Below are positions 33,900-42,695 of a stretch of 43,933 nt of DNA, piece by piece (positions within the stretch are counted from its first letter, which is position 1; each line of letters opens with the position of its first letter). The notes below the pieces were generated by a model that was not told the origin of the DNA, ran no database searches, and saw only the letters and a program-made list of their open reading frames with translations. The position numbers and the translations under genes are program-made. The stretch is from Planctomyces sp. SH-PL62 (GTDB taxonomy: Bacteria; Planctomycetota; Planctomycetia; Planctomycetales; Planctomycetaceae). The DNA lies in the NCBI GenBank assembly GCA_945905295.1, contig CAMDPX010000035.1, forward strand, positions 1 through 43,933, in the 5' to 3' direction.

Positions 33900-35529
33900 A
33901 TGTCTCAGCTTGTTCGCAAGTTTGCTTGTGGTTTGTTGGCTCTGCTCGCCTTGAGCGTGTCGTCCGCCTTCGCTCAGAGAGAGCTCAAGGACATCCCCGA
34001 CCCTGATCCGGAGATCGAGCGGAAGTCGTTCATCGTCGCCGATGGCTTTGAGGTGAATCTGTTCGCGGCCGATCCGCTGCTGCACAAGCCGATTCAGATG
34101 AACTTTGATCCGCAGGGGAGATTGTGGATCGCGGCGTCGGAGGTTTATCCGCAGATTGCTCCGGGGCAGAAGGCAAACGACAAGATTCTGGTGCTAGAGG
34201 ACACCGATGGGGACAGCCGCTCGGACAAGACGACGGTGTTCGCGGATGGGCTGCTGATTCCGACGGGCGTTGAGCCGGGTGACGGCGGCGCGTATGTCGC
34301 GGCGAGCACTGAGTTGCTGCATCTCAAGGACACCGACGGCGACGGCAAGGCGGATGAATCGCGAGTCGTGTTGTCGGGGTTCGGCACCGAGGACACGCAC
34401 CACATCTTGCACACGTTGCGGTGGGGGACCGAAAGAACTCGCCGCCGCGCTGGCCAACAAGAAGCTGCCCCCCGACGCGGCGAAGGTCGCGCTCCGCACG
34501 CTCGATGCCTCCGGCCGGCAGATTCCCGCGCTGAGCGAAGCGCTCACGAAAGCCGGCGGGCTGACGAGCGGCCCACGCGAACTCTCGGCCGACGAAATGA
34601 AAGCCCTCGTCACCGAAGTCGCCGAGAAAGGGAACGCTCATCGCGGCGAGGCGATCTATCGCCGCAAAGAACTGAACTGCCTGAAGTGCCACGCCATCGG
34701 CGGAGCCGGCGGCCGAGTTGGCCCCGACATGCTCAGCCTCGGCTCGTCCGCCCAGATCGACTACATCGCCGAGTCGCTGCTGGCCCCAACAAAAAGGTCA
34801 AAGAGAATTTTAATTCGCTGGTGGTCGTCACGGACGATGGAAAGGTTCGGTCAGGAATCAAGCTGCGTCAGACCGACACCGACCTGCTGCTCCGCGACAC
34901 CGAAGACAACGAGTTCGCGATCCCGCTGAAAAAGATCGAAGAACAAACCAACGGCGCAAGCCTCATGCCCGCCGGCCTCGCCGACAAACTGACGCGCACC
35001 GAGTTGATCGACCTCGTCCGGTTCCTCTCCGAACTGGGCAAATCCGGCGACTTCCAAATCAGCAAACAACCGTTGGTCCGCCGCTGGCAAACGCTCGCCC
35101 CGACCGAAGCCGCGATTATGCAACTCCGCCGAGTCAGCTACGCCAGCGTCGCTCAAAACGACGCCGCGCTGACTTGGACTCCCGCCTACGCAAAAGTCAG
35201 CGGCGAGCTGCCACTGAACGAGCTCTCCGAACTCCGCCCCCCCCTTCCGAGCCAAAGAAGGCCAACTCGGAGCGGCCTTCACTCGCTTCGAACTCGATGT
35301 CACCTCACCCGGCCAGGCGAAGTTGTTGTTGAATTCGATAGATGGGCTGACCGCATGGCTCGACGCTGACCCGATCAAGCTCGAAAAAGAAACGCGGCTC
35401 GACCTGCCTCAAGGCCGACATCGCATCACATTTGCGATCGAACTCTCGCAACGCCAAGTACCGCTGAAGGTCGAATTGACCGATGAGCCGGGATCAGCGG
35501 CGAAGGTGCAAATCGTCAACGGGAAGTGA
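33900..35529 (+). pseudogene. PVC-type membrane-bound dehydrogenase / cytochrome c gene, broken by an internal deletion and frameshifts
   Basis: The N-terminal part (33900-34430) has a signal peptide (M-S-Q-L-V-R-K-F-A-C-G-L-L-A-L-L-A), then F-E-V-N-L-F-A-A-D-P and D-x-D-G-D blocks of the PVC dehydrogenase propeller, ending at H-H-I-L-H-T-L-R-W-G. There the frame changes. Near 34425 the sequence resumes with helical-repeat-type sequence and a cytochrome c C-L-K-C-H motif (34678-34692). This implies loss of most of the propeller and repeat region. At 34784-34790 (after GGCCCC) the frame shifts again into a segment with N-K-K-V-K-E-N-F, and at a run of eight C (35237-35244) shifts once more before the C-terminus ending Q-I-V-N-G-K. 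Three lesions make a pseudogene the simplest reading; the two homopolymer ones could be sequencing errors, the deletion could not. Confidence 0.8.
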
Positions 35530-35546
35530 TCATCCCGGACGATGTT

Positions 35547-35801
35547 TCAGCGACCGACCGACGGCGTGAGATGCACTGCAACCCGGTGGTTGAACTCTTC
35601 GTTCGACAGATAGCCGTTTTCCACGAGCAGCTTCCGTGTGGTCACAAGTTCCGTGGGACGGGCCAATTCGGAGCCGTCGGTGGTGGGGAGCAAAACGAGC
35701 GTGCGTGCGTGCTGATGTGCGCTCCAGCCATTTGGCAACTCGGTCGAATGGAAACCGAGTTCCAGCAAGAGTTGCCGTAATTGACTGAGAGTGACCGACA
35801 T
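35547..35801 (-). CDS. Tiny HicA-sized protein, third gene of the DUF4365 cluster
   Basis: 84 residues from the ATG at 35801. It starts with L-S-Q-L-R-Q-L-L-L-E-L-G-F, a pattern like HicA-type mRNA interferases and small dsRBD-fold proteins. The middle has T-L-V-L-L-P-T-T, and the end is V-E-N-G-Y-L-S-N-E-E-F-N. The HicA catalytic His is not clearly placed. It resembles the neighbouring 82-residue protein (similar G-F near 15-18 and a similar C-terminal helix), suggesting an old duplication. It starts 24 bp after that gene. No toxin or antitoxin function can be assigned. Confidence 0.6.
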   Translation of the reverse strand: MSVTLSQLRQLLLELGFHSTELPNGWSAHQHARTLVLLPTTDGSELARPTELVTTRKLLVENGYLSNEEFNHRVAVHLTPSVGR

Positions 35802-35824
35802 GACTGCTACTTAAGCAAAGTTCG

Positions 35825-36073
35825 CTACGCTGCCCGGGACTGATATCCTGGATTGTCGTCATCGATCCTGATCCCGTTCCATTCCAATTGATGCCGCAAC
35901 GACAACCAATCGGAATCGCGAACCAAATCGGCTGACTTGTGGGGTGGCAACGCATGGACGAGTCCAGAAGACCTTAGCAAATAGATGACATTCGCAGACC
36001 GATCCGTCAGTCGTTCAAAACCGAGACGAGACATGAGGTCATCAAGCTGTCCGTAGTTTGCAGGCTTGTTCAT
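35825..36073 (-). CDS. Tiny protein, second gene of the DUF4365 cluster
   Basis: 82 residues from the ATG at 36073, overlapping the stop of the DUF4365 gene as ATGA (36070-36073). Sequence features: Y-G-Q-L-D-D-L-M-S-R-L-G-F-E-R near 7-21, V-I-Y-L-L-R-S near 29-35, then L-V-R-D-S-D-W-L-S-L-R-H-Q-L-E-W-N-G near 48-66. No known family is certain. The coupling to the DUF4365 gene and the resemblance to the next protein suggest the three act together. Confidence 0.65.
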   Translation of the reverse strand: MNKPANYGQLDDLMSRLGFERLTDRSANVIYLLRSSGLVHALPPHKSADLVRDSDWLSLRHQLEWNGIRIDDDNPGYQSRAA

Positions 36074-36603
36074 CTCGGCCTCCTTGGAAATTGTGGTCCC
36101 TGTGTGTGCTGCAGAATCTGGAAGAATTCCGTGTTGATCTTCGCCTTGAGCCTTCTCCAAAGCTGGATCGCCTCGTGGTCCAGCCTCTGCGTTTTGGGGA
36201 TGTGGATCGTGATTTTCGTCTGGTGGCGCTGATGCTCTTCCATCAGATCGCTGGCTTGGATGTGTCGCCAAAAAGCTTCCTCGGATTTCGGAAGGTAGAC
36301 GACGAGGATCACCGGATAAGGCTCTATCAACCAATGGTCCAAGTCCTTGCGAGACACTCGCACGGACAACTGCTGGGCATCCTCGATCCAGGACGGTGAA
36401 TCCGTGGCCTTCAACTGAAAATTGACTTGTCCGTTTTCCACATACCCATCTTCATCGTAGGTGTGCATCAGCAGGTCAATGCCGTAGTCCGCTCGAATGC
36501 GTTCCACCGTGTATCCGCAGCGGAGAATCTGCCCCGTCACAAAGTTCTCGCTGAGATCAGCAATCACATGCCCGCGAGTTCGTTGTTTGCGTTGATCTGG
36601 CAC
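36070..36603 (-). CDS. DUF4365 family protein (PD-(D/E)XK-like)
   Basis: 177 residues. The N-terminal half matches DUF4365: G-I-D43-L-L-M near 41-46 and V-N-F-Q63-L-K65-A-T near 60-67. The D...Q-x-K arrangement is that of PD-(D/E)XK nuclease folds. The middle has W-L-I-E-P-Y-P-V-I-L-V-V-Y, and the C-terminal third is helical and charged. DUF4365 proteins are found in defence-like and mobile contexts, with no settled function. It starts at the ATG at 36603. It is first in a three-gene minus-strand cluster with the two tiny genes downstream; no methyltransferase or other restriction partner is present. Confidence 0.78.
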   Translation of the reverse strand: MPDQRKQRTRGHVIADLSENFVTGQILRCGYTVERIRADYGIDLLMHTYDEDGYVENGQVNFQLKATDSPSWIEDAQQLSVRVSRKDLDHWLIEPYPVILVVYLPKSEEAFWRHIQASDLMEEHQRHQTKITIHIPKTQRLDHEAIQLWRRLKAKINTEFFQILQHTQGPQFPRRPR

Positions 36604-36809
36604 GTTGCACGCGAAAATCGGTGGTCATTTTTCGATCCATCGGCGGGCTGTTACTCAGAAACCCAACTTCTCTGCAAGCCCATCTCCATCAGGCGTGCAG
36701 ACTCGAAGATCCAAAACATGCTTCGTTGGCCGTGCTTGCCTGCTTTGTGTAGGTCCGACAAACTGTCGCCCCTCATTCGCAAACCCCTGCCCGCATCAAG
36801 GAAATCAGC

Positions 36810-37889
36810 ATGACTGCCTCTTGGATTCGCTCGCTCATGGCCTCGGCATTGGTTTTAGGATTACTGAATTCGGCGTTCGCCGCCGATTCGCCCCTGGTGG
36901 CAACGGACGTCAAGCAGGTGGATCGCGATTACTGGTTTCAGGGGGAGTACCTCGGCTCGGCTCGGAACAGTTGCGGGAAGTGTGAAGCGTGCGGCTTGCA
37001 GGTCGTGGCGCTCGGCAAGAGTGAGTTTCAAGCGGTGCTGTATCGTGGCGGCCTGCCCGGTGGCGGCTGGTGGACGGGGATGACCAAGCACGATTTGAAA
37101 GGGAAACGCGACGGCGAAATGCTGCGGTTGATCGGCGACGATGCGACTCAGCGGATCGAGATTCAGAAAAGCAAAGCAACGTTGCAGACGGTGCATCAAC
37201 CGCCGTCGCCTGCCAGTGAGCAAGTCGTGGCATTGGGAGAATTGATTCGCGTAGAGCGTCGCAGCCAATCGCTGGGAGCCGCGCCGCCGTCAGGTGCGAT
37301 TGTGCTCTTCGACGGCAGCAACACCGATCATTGGAAGAATGGGCGCAAGACGGACGACGGCTTGTTGATGATCGGCACCGAGACGAAGACCTCGTTCCAA
37401 GATTTTTACATGCACATCGAGTTTCAGTTGCCCTATATGCCCAACGCTCGCGAGCAAGGGCGTGCCAACAGCGGCGTCTACATTCAAAGCCGGTATGAGG
37501 TGCAGGTGCTCGATTCCTTCGGCCTCAAGGGTGAGTTCAACGAAGCGGCGAGTCTTTATCGTTTCAAAGCTCCCGACACGAACCTGTGCTTCCCGCCGCT
37601 GGTGTGGCAGACGTACGACATCGACTTCCAATCGCCGCGGTTCGATGCCGACAAGAAAAAAACTGGTTCGGGAACGATCTCCGTCTGGCACAACGGCGTG
37701 CTGGTGCAGAACCGACTTGAGTTGGCCAACAAGACCGGTGGCGGAGCAGCCGAAGGCCCATTGCCGCTCCCGACGAAGCTGCAAGACCACGGCAATCCGG
37801 TTCGCTTTCGGAATATCTGGCTGATCGACCGCAGTTGCGCTGCGAGTACGTTGGCCCAATCTGCATCACTTGCCCAGCCGTCGAAGTAG
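36810..37889 (+). CDS. DUF1080 (3-keto-disaccharide hydrolase-like) exported protein
   Basis: 359 residues. A signal peptide (about 1-24: S-W-I-R-S-L-M-A-S-A-L-V-L-G-L-L, ending S-A-F-A-A) precedes an N-terminal section with C-G-K-C-E-A-C near 55-61 and G-G-G-W-W near 85. The DUF1080 lectin/glucanase-like beta-sandwich spans about 165-345 (V-L-F-D-G-S-N, D-F-Y-M-H-I-E-F-Q-L, R-A-N-S-G-V-Y-I-Q-S-R-Y-E-V-Q-V). Planctomycetes have many such proteins; some act on 3-keto-glucosides. ATG at 36810, behind AAGGAAA. No sugar oxidase or isomerase gene is adjacent. The Cys cluster is an unusual addition. Confidence 0.9.
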   Translation: MTASWIRSLMASALVLGLLNSAFAADSPLVATDVKQVDRDYWFQGEYLGSARNSCGKCEACGLQVVALGKSEFQAVLYRGGLPGGGWWTGMTKHDLKGKRDGEMLRLIGDDATQRIEIQKSKATLQTVHQPPSPASEQVVALGELIRVERRSQSLGAAPPSGAIVLFDGSNTDHWKNGRKTDDGLLMIGTETKTSFQDFYMHIEFQLPYMPNAREQGRANSGVYIQSRYEVQVLDSFGLKGEFNEAASLYRFKAPDTNLCFPPLVWQTYDIDFQSPRFDADKKKTGSGTISVWHNGVLVQNRLELANKTGGGAAEGPLPLPTKLQDHGNPVRFRNIWLIDRSCAASTLAQSASLAQPSK

Positions 37890-37905
37890 ACCACAAAACG
37901 CAACA

Positions 37906-37983
37906 GGCGAGCGGGGCGGCGTCAGCCCCCCGATGATGTGGCGAACGCGAATGCACCGGGGAGCTGACGCCCGCCCGCTCGCC
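37906..37983. repeat. Palindromic repeat, family 1, copy B
   Basis: Left arm 37906-37934 and right arm 37955-37983 with a 20-bp loop; a few mismatches in the arms compared with copies C and D. It lies just after the DUF1080 stop and is followed by 225 bp of gene-free DNA up to 38208. Confidence 0.9.
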
Positions 37984-38042
37984 AAATTGGTTGAGCCGCC
38001 CGCGCTGCCTGCGCCTCGCTTTCGGCGCGTCGCAATCTCGTC

Positions 38043-38072
38043 TCGACACGATTTCCGCCGGACACCTATAAC
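38043..38072 (+). promoter_or_regulatory. Candidate sigma-70-like promoter for the TPR lipoprotein gene
   Basis: TCGACA (38043-38048) and TATAAC (38067-38072) are separated by 18 bp. They match TTGACA and TATAAT at five of six positions each. The gene-free stretch 37890-38208 otherwise holds only palindrome copy B. Transcription start not known. Confidence 0.33.
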
Positions 38073-38208
38073 CCGGCCCCTTCCAGAATCCTGTCTGACG
38101 AAGTTCCCGCCTCGTCTCCTTCCCTTCCTCGCAGATACCTCCGTCGGATCGCGTTTCGCGCGGCTGCGGTGAGTCTGCCTCGAGTTGATCCCCCCGGATG
38201 GATGATCG

Positions 38209-40452
38209 ATGAACAAAGCCTCGTTTCATTGGGCGTTCCTGGCATTTTTGGCGAGCTCCCTCAGCGGCTGCGCGTCTCCCATGGGACTGTTTGCCAAGAA
38301 GCCGCAGTCGCTTGAGGAATATAAAGCCGAGCAACACGCAAAGCAGAATCAGATCGCCGGCAGCCGCGCTGCTCCAGCGACCGGCCAAGTCGAGATCGCC
38401 GAGTTGCTGCACAAAGGGCATGCCGCCTTTCAGCAATCGAATCTGCCGGAAGCGCAGTCGAACTATTACGCCGTCGTTCAACGGCAACCGAATCATCCGG
38501 TGGCGAATCATCGGCTGGGAGTCATCGCCGATCGGCAACAAGATTATCAATCGGCGCAACGCTTTTACTTCACCGCGTTGCAGGCTTCGCCGCACGATCC
38601 GAATTTGTTGAACGACATCGGCTATTCGTATCTGTTGCAGTCGCGGTACGGCGAGGCCGAACAGTATTTGCAGTCCGCCTTGCGGCAGAACGCGACACAA
38701 TCCAATGCGATCAACAACCTCGGCCTGTTGTACGCCAAACAAGGCCAGGCGGAGCAAGCGATGGCCATGTTCCGCCGTACCAACAGCGAGGCGGAGGCGC
38801 GAGCGAATCTCGCTCGACTGCTGCCCAGTGGAGCGGGAACAGCAACACCGCCAGCGACGATGCTCGCGCAAAATCCGTGGGCACCGCAGAACACAATGAA
38901 TCCCGCACCGACTTGGAATGGTGGCCAAAATGGTGAAGTGGCTAGCGCGCCAACTGGACCGAACCCGCCGAATGGTTATCCGCCAAACAGCTATCCGCCC
39001 AACAATGCGACTGGCGCTTGGCCGCCGCCCAATTCGATGACTCCGAATAACCTGGCACCGGTCGCGCAGAACGGACCGAATCTTTCGTCACCGCTGCTCG
39101 CTGATCCGAACTTACCGGGAACAACTCGGAACCTCCTGGAACAGATGGAACGTGAGAAGCGGAAGGCCGTCGCCGAACGGCAAGCTCGCGATTTTGCCGA
39201 TCGGCAGCGACGCGAAATCGCGGCGCGGCAACTGCGTGATGAAGAGTTTGGTCGACCGAACGCTGTGAATCCGAATCTTCCACGACCAACCGATCCGAAC
39301 CGTTTGAATCCGCCTCCCTATGGCCTGTCGAACGCCGCCTCCAATCCGCACGGCTCAATCGTTGTCGGTCCACCGCCGTTGAATCCGAATCCGAATCCAA
39401 ATCCGAACGTGAATTCCAACACCCCCGCCGGGTGGACGCCCCCTCCGAGCACCGCGTCACCACCGAATGGTTATGTGGACTTGATTCCGTCCAACGTTCC
39501 CAACGCGTCCACGAACTTGTTGCCCAATGCCACGCGCGGACAGATGCCGCCGGCCAGCGCTGGCTCGCCGCTGGACACGATGCCGGCTTGGCCGCCATCG
39601 GACACAATGCCGATGAACACTCCGAATAACTCAGCCGCAGGGGCAGCTCCATGGCCGAATGTGATTACCTCCGGCGCGGTTGACGATCCGGCTCGCGCGG
39701 CGTCGCGAATGGGAATGAACGCCGGACCGGGCTACATGTTTCCAATCACGCCGGGACCAACTTCCGCGCCGCCGAATTCGACGAACTGGCCTCCCGCGAC
39801 GAACCCGCCGAACAACGACACGCCTCTCAACGGAGTCGCACCGACAACGCCTCCCAACTGGCCGGGCAATTCGAATCAACCGGGATACGGACCCGCGACA
39901 GGTGAACCGCCTGCCGGATCGTTTGGGCTCGGCAACTTCAACACCTCGGCCAACTCGCAGCCGCAGAGGCCCCAGTCGCCGGCTCAGCCTGCCTCGCAAG
40001 GTCAACTGCCGCCGACCGAGCTGCCTCAGACTCCCAATCGATTCGGATTCGTTCCATCCGCGAACAGCCCGACCGCTCAGCCGACGGGCTTCGCGCCGAA
40101 TCCCAGAACAAGCGGAACACCCGCGCCGCAATTCCGATCCTTCAATGCTCCCACACCGAATCCGAATCCGCCGACGAACGCTGCGCAGCGCAGCGACACG
40201 CGAGCAAACGGGACTGATCGATTCGGCGACAACCAATGGGAGCAAGGCCAGACGCCGGGGGGCCAAAGTCCGCAAACGTCTTTGTCAACGCGGCCAGGAT
40301 TCTTGCCGACAAACGACGGCGACAATTCGCTTTTAGAGTACGAGCGTGAAATCCAGAGACAAAACGCAGAGGTCAATCTGATTCGGCAACAGCTCGATGC
40401 TCAGAGGCAATTGCTTGGCTCGGAGAACAATTCTACGTTCGGACGGAGATGA
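38209..40452 (+). CDS. TPR-containing lipoprotein with a long Asn/Pro-rich tail
   Basis: 747 residues. A lipoprotein signal ends L-S-G-C21. Residues about 70-200 hold TPR-type repeats (A-N-H-R-L-G-V-I-A-D-R-Q and N-N-L-G-L-L-Y-A-K-Q-G-Q-A-E-Q-A). From about 215 on the chain is low complexity, dominated by Asn, Pro, Gly and Thr (runs of N-P near 390-400), with one basic helical insert near 305-350. The last 40 residues are a charged helix. Likely an envelope-anchored scaffold. The GspG-J pseudopilin genes lie convergently downstream, so a link to secretion is possible but not shown. Confidence 0.82.
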   Translation: MNKASFHWAFLAFLASSLSGCASPMGLFAKKPQSLEEYKAEQHAKQNQIAGSRAAPATGQVEIAELLHKGHAAFQQSNLPEAQSNYYAVVQRQPNHPVANHRLGVIADRQQDYQSAQRFYFTALQASPHDPNLLNDIGYSYLLQSRYGEAEQYLQSALRQNATQSNAINNLGLLYAKQGQAEQAMAMFRRTNSEAEARANLARLLPSGAGTATPPATMLAQNPWAPQNTMNPAPTWNGGQNGEVASAPTGPNPPNGYPPNSYPPNNATGAWPPPNSMTPNNLAPVAQNGPNLSSPLLADPNLPGTTRNLLEQMEREKRKAVAERQARDFADRQRREIAARQLRDEEFGRPNAVNPNLPRPTDPNRLNPPPYGLSNAASNPHGSIVVGPPPLNPNPNPNPNVNSNTPAGWTPPPSTASPPNGYVDLIPSNVPNASTNLLPNATRGQMPPASAGSPLDTMPAWPPSDTMPMNTPNNSAAGAAPWPNVITSGAVDDPARAASRMGMNAGPGYMFPITPGPTSAPPNSTNWPPATNPPNNDTPLNGVAPTTPPNWPGNSNQPGYGPATGEPPAGSFGLGNFNTSANSQPQRPQSPAQPASQGQLPPTELPQTPNRFGFVPSANSPTAQPTGFAPNPRTSGTPAPQFRSFNAPTPNPNPPTNAAQRSDTRANGTDRFGDNQWEQGQTPGGQSPQTSLSTRPGFLPTNDGDNSLLEYEREIQRQNAEVNLIRQQLDAQRQLLGSENNSTFGRR

Positions 40453-40474
40453 ACGACGCGACGGGGCCGGTCAA

Positions 40475-41587
40475 TCACAGCGAATCGCTCGGCACATACG
40501 GCTGGGCGAGCGGCAGCGCGACGGTGTGCTGGAAGCGATCGGTCGAGGCACTCACCGGGCGCGAGTACCAGCCGTTCGTCACCACCGGCGGATGAAAGTC
40601 GATCGTGATCCGAACCGCGTTGGGCAAACTATTGGACGTGGCGCTGTCCCACGACGTGCCCCAGCTCACACCGTCAAAGTACTCGAACTGAATCGAGGCC
40701 ACTTCCGGCGCGAGCAACTGCGCGCCGGACGCCATCGACGACATGTCGCCCGATTCGTCGGCGGCTTGCATCGCCATGCGATCCCCTTGCAGACGTGCCA
40801 ACCCAGTGGCCTGACCCGTCGCGCTCGTCAGAGAAGAAGAAAGTTGTTGCGCAACTGAGGAACTCGACCCGGCCAAAAAATACATAACCGATTGCAGATC
40901 GCTGCCCGAAAACGCTGACGTCCCGGAGACACTGCCGTTCGCGGTGGACTGCGCCGCCGCGGACAAAGTCGACGCGCGACTGGGCAAACTCAAATGCACC
41001 ACGAGATTCTGCGAGTCTCCGAACACACCCGTCTTCTGCGTCGAATAAGTGTCCGTCGTGGTCGTGCTCGACGAACTGCCGGTCGAACCGCTGCTCGAGG
41101 TGCTCGAACTCGTGTCGCTCGATCCGGTGGTTCCGCCGGACGACGAACCACTGCTGCCCGAAGTGCTGCCGGTCGTGCTACTCGACGAGCTTGTGTCGCC
41201 GGAACTCGCCGATGAGCCGTCATCGGTGGAGGACTGAAGCGGAGAGTCTCGAAACACAACCGAACGGAGATCGGTCTCAATCCTGCGGAACAACGCGCGA
41301 GCAACTTGCGAACGCTCCATCTCCACTTGCCCCAACGCGGACGACGACCAGTGCATCTGCAACGCCGTGTACAACGCGACTAACAGCAAGCTCGACAAGC
41401 CGAGCGCGAGCACCATCTCCAACAGCGTGAAGCCACGCGGCAATGGCGAGCGGGGCGGCGTCAGCCCCCCGGTGGTCGCTGTGCTCGCTGAAAACCGGGG
41501 GGCTGACGCCGCCCCACTCGCCTGAAAGTCAATTGCTTCGCCGACTCGGAGAGTCAGGCTACGGGATGCGCGACGTCGTCGTGTCAT
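40475..41587 (-). CDS. GspJ/PulJ-like minor pseudopilin with a repeat-derived leader insertion
   Basis: 370 residues from the ATG at 41587, overlapping the stop of the gene before it (ATGA). The prepilin signature R51-G52-F53-T-L-L-E57-M-V-L has cleavage after G52 and the Glu at +5. The leader is 52 residues long, far above the usual 6-25, because residues 23-48 are coded by palindrome copy C. The mature domain has a long Ser/Thr/Gly-rich run (about 110-185) and ends in a beta-rich part. It is last in a G-H-I-J order, as in type II secretion operons. No gspK or gspE/F is visible. Confidence 0.8.
   Translation of the reverse strand: MTRRRRASRSLTLRVGEAIDFQASGAASAPRFSASTATTGGLTPPRSPLPRGFTLLEMVLALGLSSLLLVALYTALQMHWSSSALGQVEMERSQVARALFRRIETDLRSVVFRDSPLQSSTDDGSSASSGDTSSSSSTTGSTSGSSGSSSGGTTGSSDTSSSTSSSGSTGSSSSTTTTDTYSTQKTGVFGDSQNLVVHLSLPSRASTLSAAAQSTANGSVSGTSAFSGSDLQSVMYFLAGSSSSVAQQLSSSLTSATGQATGLARLQGDRMAMQAADESGDMSSMASGAQLLAPEVASIQFEYFDGVSWGTSWDSATSNSLPNAVRITIDFHPPVVTNGWYSRPVSASTDRFQHTVALPLAQPYVPSDSL
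41445..41522. repeat. Palindromic repeat, family 1, copy C, inside the GspJ-like gene
   Basis: Left arm 41445-41473 and right arm 41494-41522 are near-perfect reverse complements (one mismatch) with a 20-bp loop. The element is 78 bp, exactly 26 codons, and keeps the GspJ-like frame open, adding a segment that includes G-G-L-T-P-P-R-S-P just before the prepilin motif. Confidence 0.93.
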
Positions 41588-42039
41588 GGCGTGGTCGTCC
41601 CATCGGTCGTGGTTTGTTGCGCGTCGGTCCACACCTGCGGGTCGCGAAGCAACCGACTGAGTTGATAGCCGCTGGCGGACAGCCCTCCCTGCCCCGGATG
41701 CGAGACATTCACGACCAACAGCTTCACGTTCGCGTGTACGTCGCTGGGCAGGACTTTCAGACTCCAAGTCCAAGTGGAGTCATCCTCGAACGGCGTGTCG
41801 GTCGTGTCTTGCAACGGCACCGCACCGGCCACCACTTCGTTCAGTTTCGACTCGCACCGCAGAATCGCCTGAGTGGCCAATCTCGCCTGCACGGAAGCTC
41901 GCACGCCTCCGTACCACAACTGGCTGAGCGCGGCCAATGCTCCGAGAAACAGCCCGAGCGACAACAAGACTTCCAGCAATGTCAGACCCTGTCGCGCTGC
42001 CGACTTTCCCTCGGTCGTTCTGTGAATTCGCCCGCGCAT
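41584..42039 (-). CDS. GspI-like minor pseudopilin
   Basis: 151 residues from the ATG at 42039; the GTG at 42042 is an alternative. The prepilin motif is Q-G18-L19-T-L-L-E23-V-L-L, with Glu at +5 but Leu instead of Phe at +1. The mature part is short and beta-rich. Both neighbours overlap it: TGATG with the gene upstream and ATGA with the gene downstream. Assignment to GspI rests on operon position and length. Confidence 0.78.
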   Translation of the reverse strand: MRGRIHRTTEGKSAARQGLTLLEVLLSLGLFLGALAALSQLWYGGVRASVQARLATQAILRCESKLNEVVAGAVPLQDTTDTPFEDDSTWTWSLKVLPSDVHANVKLLVVNVSHPGQGGLSASGYQLSRLLRDPQVWTDAQQTTTDGTTTP

Positions 42040-42686
42040 CACCGCCTCCGATTCTCGATGGAGGAAACGGTCACGCCACCGGTGAAGCCGCGCACGGCCA
42101 ACCGGATTTGACGATCGCGAGAGTCGATCACCGCCAGTTCGGAATCGATCGCCGAACCGTCCGGCTGAAATGTCATCGGAGCACTCCAGCCGACCTGTGC
42201 CATCTCGTAACCGTTGGACAGCCCAGCCACCATCGCTTGCGGCAAACGCTCGACCGTCAGTGGCACTCCGTTGATGTCGCTAAGGAACAGGATCCCCTTG
42301 GGGAGCTCGCCGAATGACGGCCCCGTCGTCGAACTGGCGGCCGCGTTGTTCGCGGCTCCAGAACCACTTCCGCCGGATGTCGGCGAGTTCGATTCCTGCG
42401 GCGTCCAGAGATAATGGCGACCACCTGGCTCAAAGCGAAACTGCCAAGCGGCACTGGAATCGAGCGCCTTCAGCCTCACGGTCGCGATCTGCGAACGAGC
42501 CCGTTCGGCCGCCTCTTTCAACGGTTGATCAGCCATCATCCGCATCACCGGCGGGAGAACCAATCCGCTGATGACCAACAGCAACGCCAGCACCAACAGC
42601 AACTCGGCAAAGGTGAAGCCAGCGGAACGCAAACTCTCACCGTGCCGAGCACGCAGCGACCACGGCTGTTCGAGTCTGCTCATCAT
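42039..42686 (-). CDS. GspH/FimT-like minor pseudopilin
   Basis: 215 residues. Prepilin motif S-A-G23-F24-T-F-A-E28-L-L, then a strongly hydrophobic helix (L-V-L-A-L-L-L-V-I-S-G-L-V-L). The mature domain resembles GspH in length and has a Gly/Ser/Ala-rich loop near 105-125 that breaks the beta pattern. It follows the GspG gene by about 10 bp. Confidence 0.82.
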   Translation of the reverse strand: MMSRLEQPWSLRARHGESLRSAGFTFAELLLVLALLLVISGLVLPPVMRMMADQPLKEAAERARSQIATVRLKALDSSAAWQFRFEPGGRHYLWTPQESNSPTSGGSGSGAANNAAASSTTGPSFGELPKGILFLSDINGVPLTVERLPQAMVAGLSNGYEMAQVGWSAPMTFQPDGSAIDSELAVIDSRDRQIRLAVRGFTGGVTVSSIENRRR

Positions 42687-42695
42687 GCGTCACCA

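Noticed and set aside
35547-36073. The two tiny genes as a HicAB toxin-antitoxin pair
   Set aside because: Neither protein has the HicB fold pattern or a clear HicA catalytic His; they look more like each other than like the two halves of HicAB.
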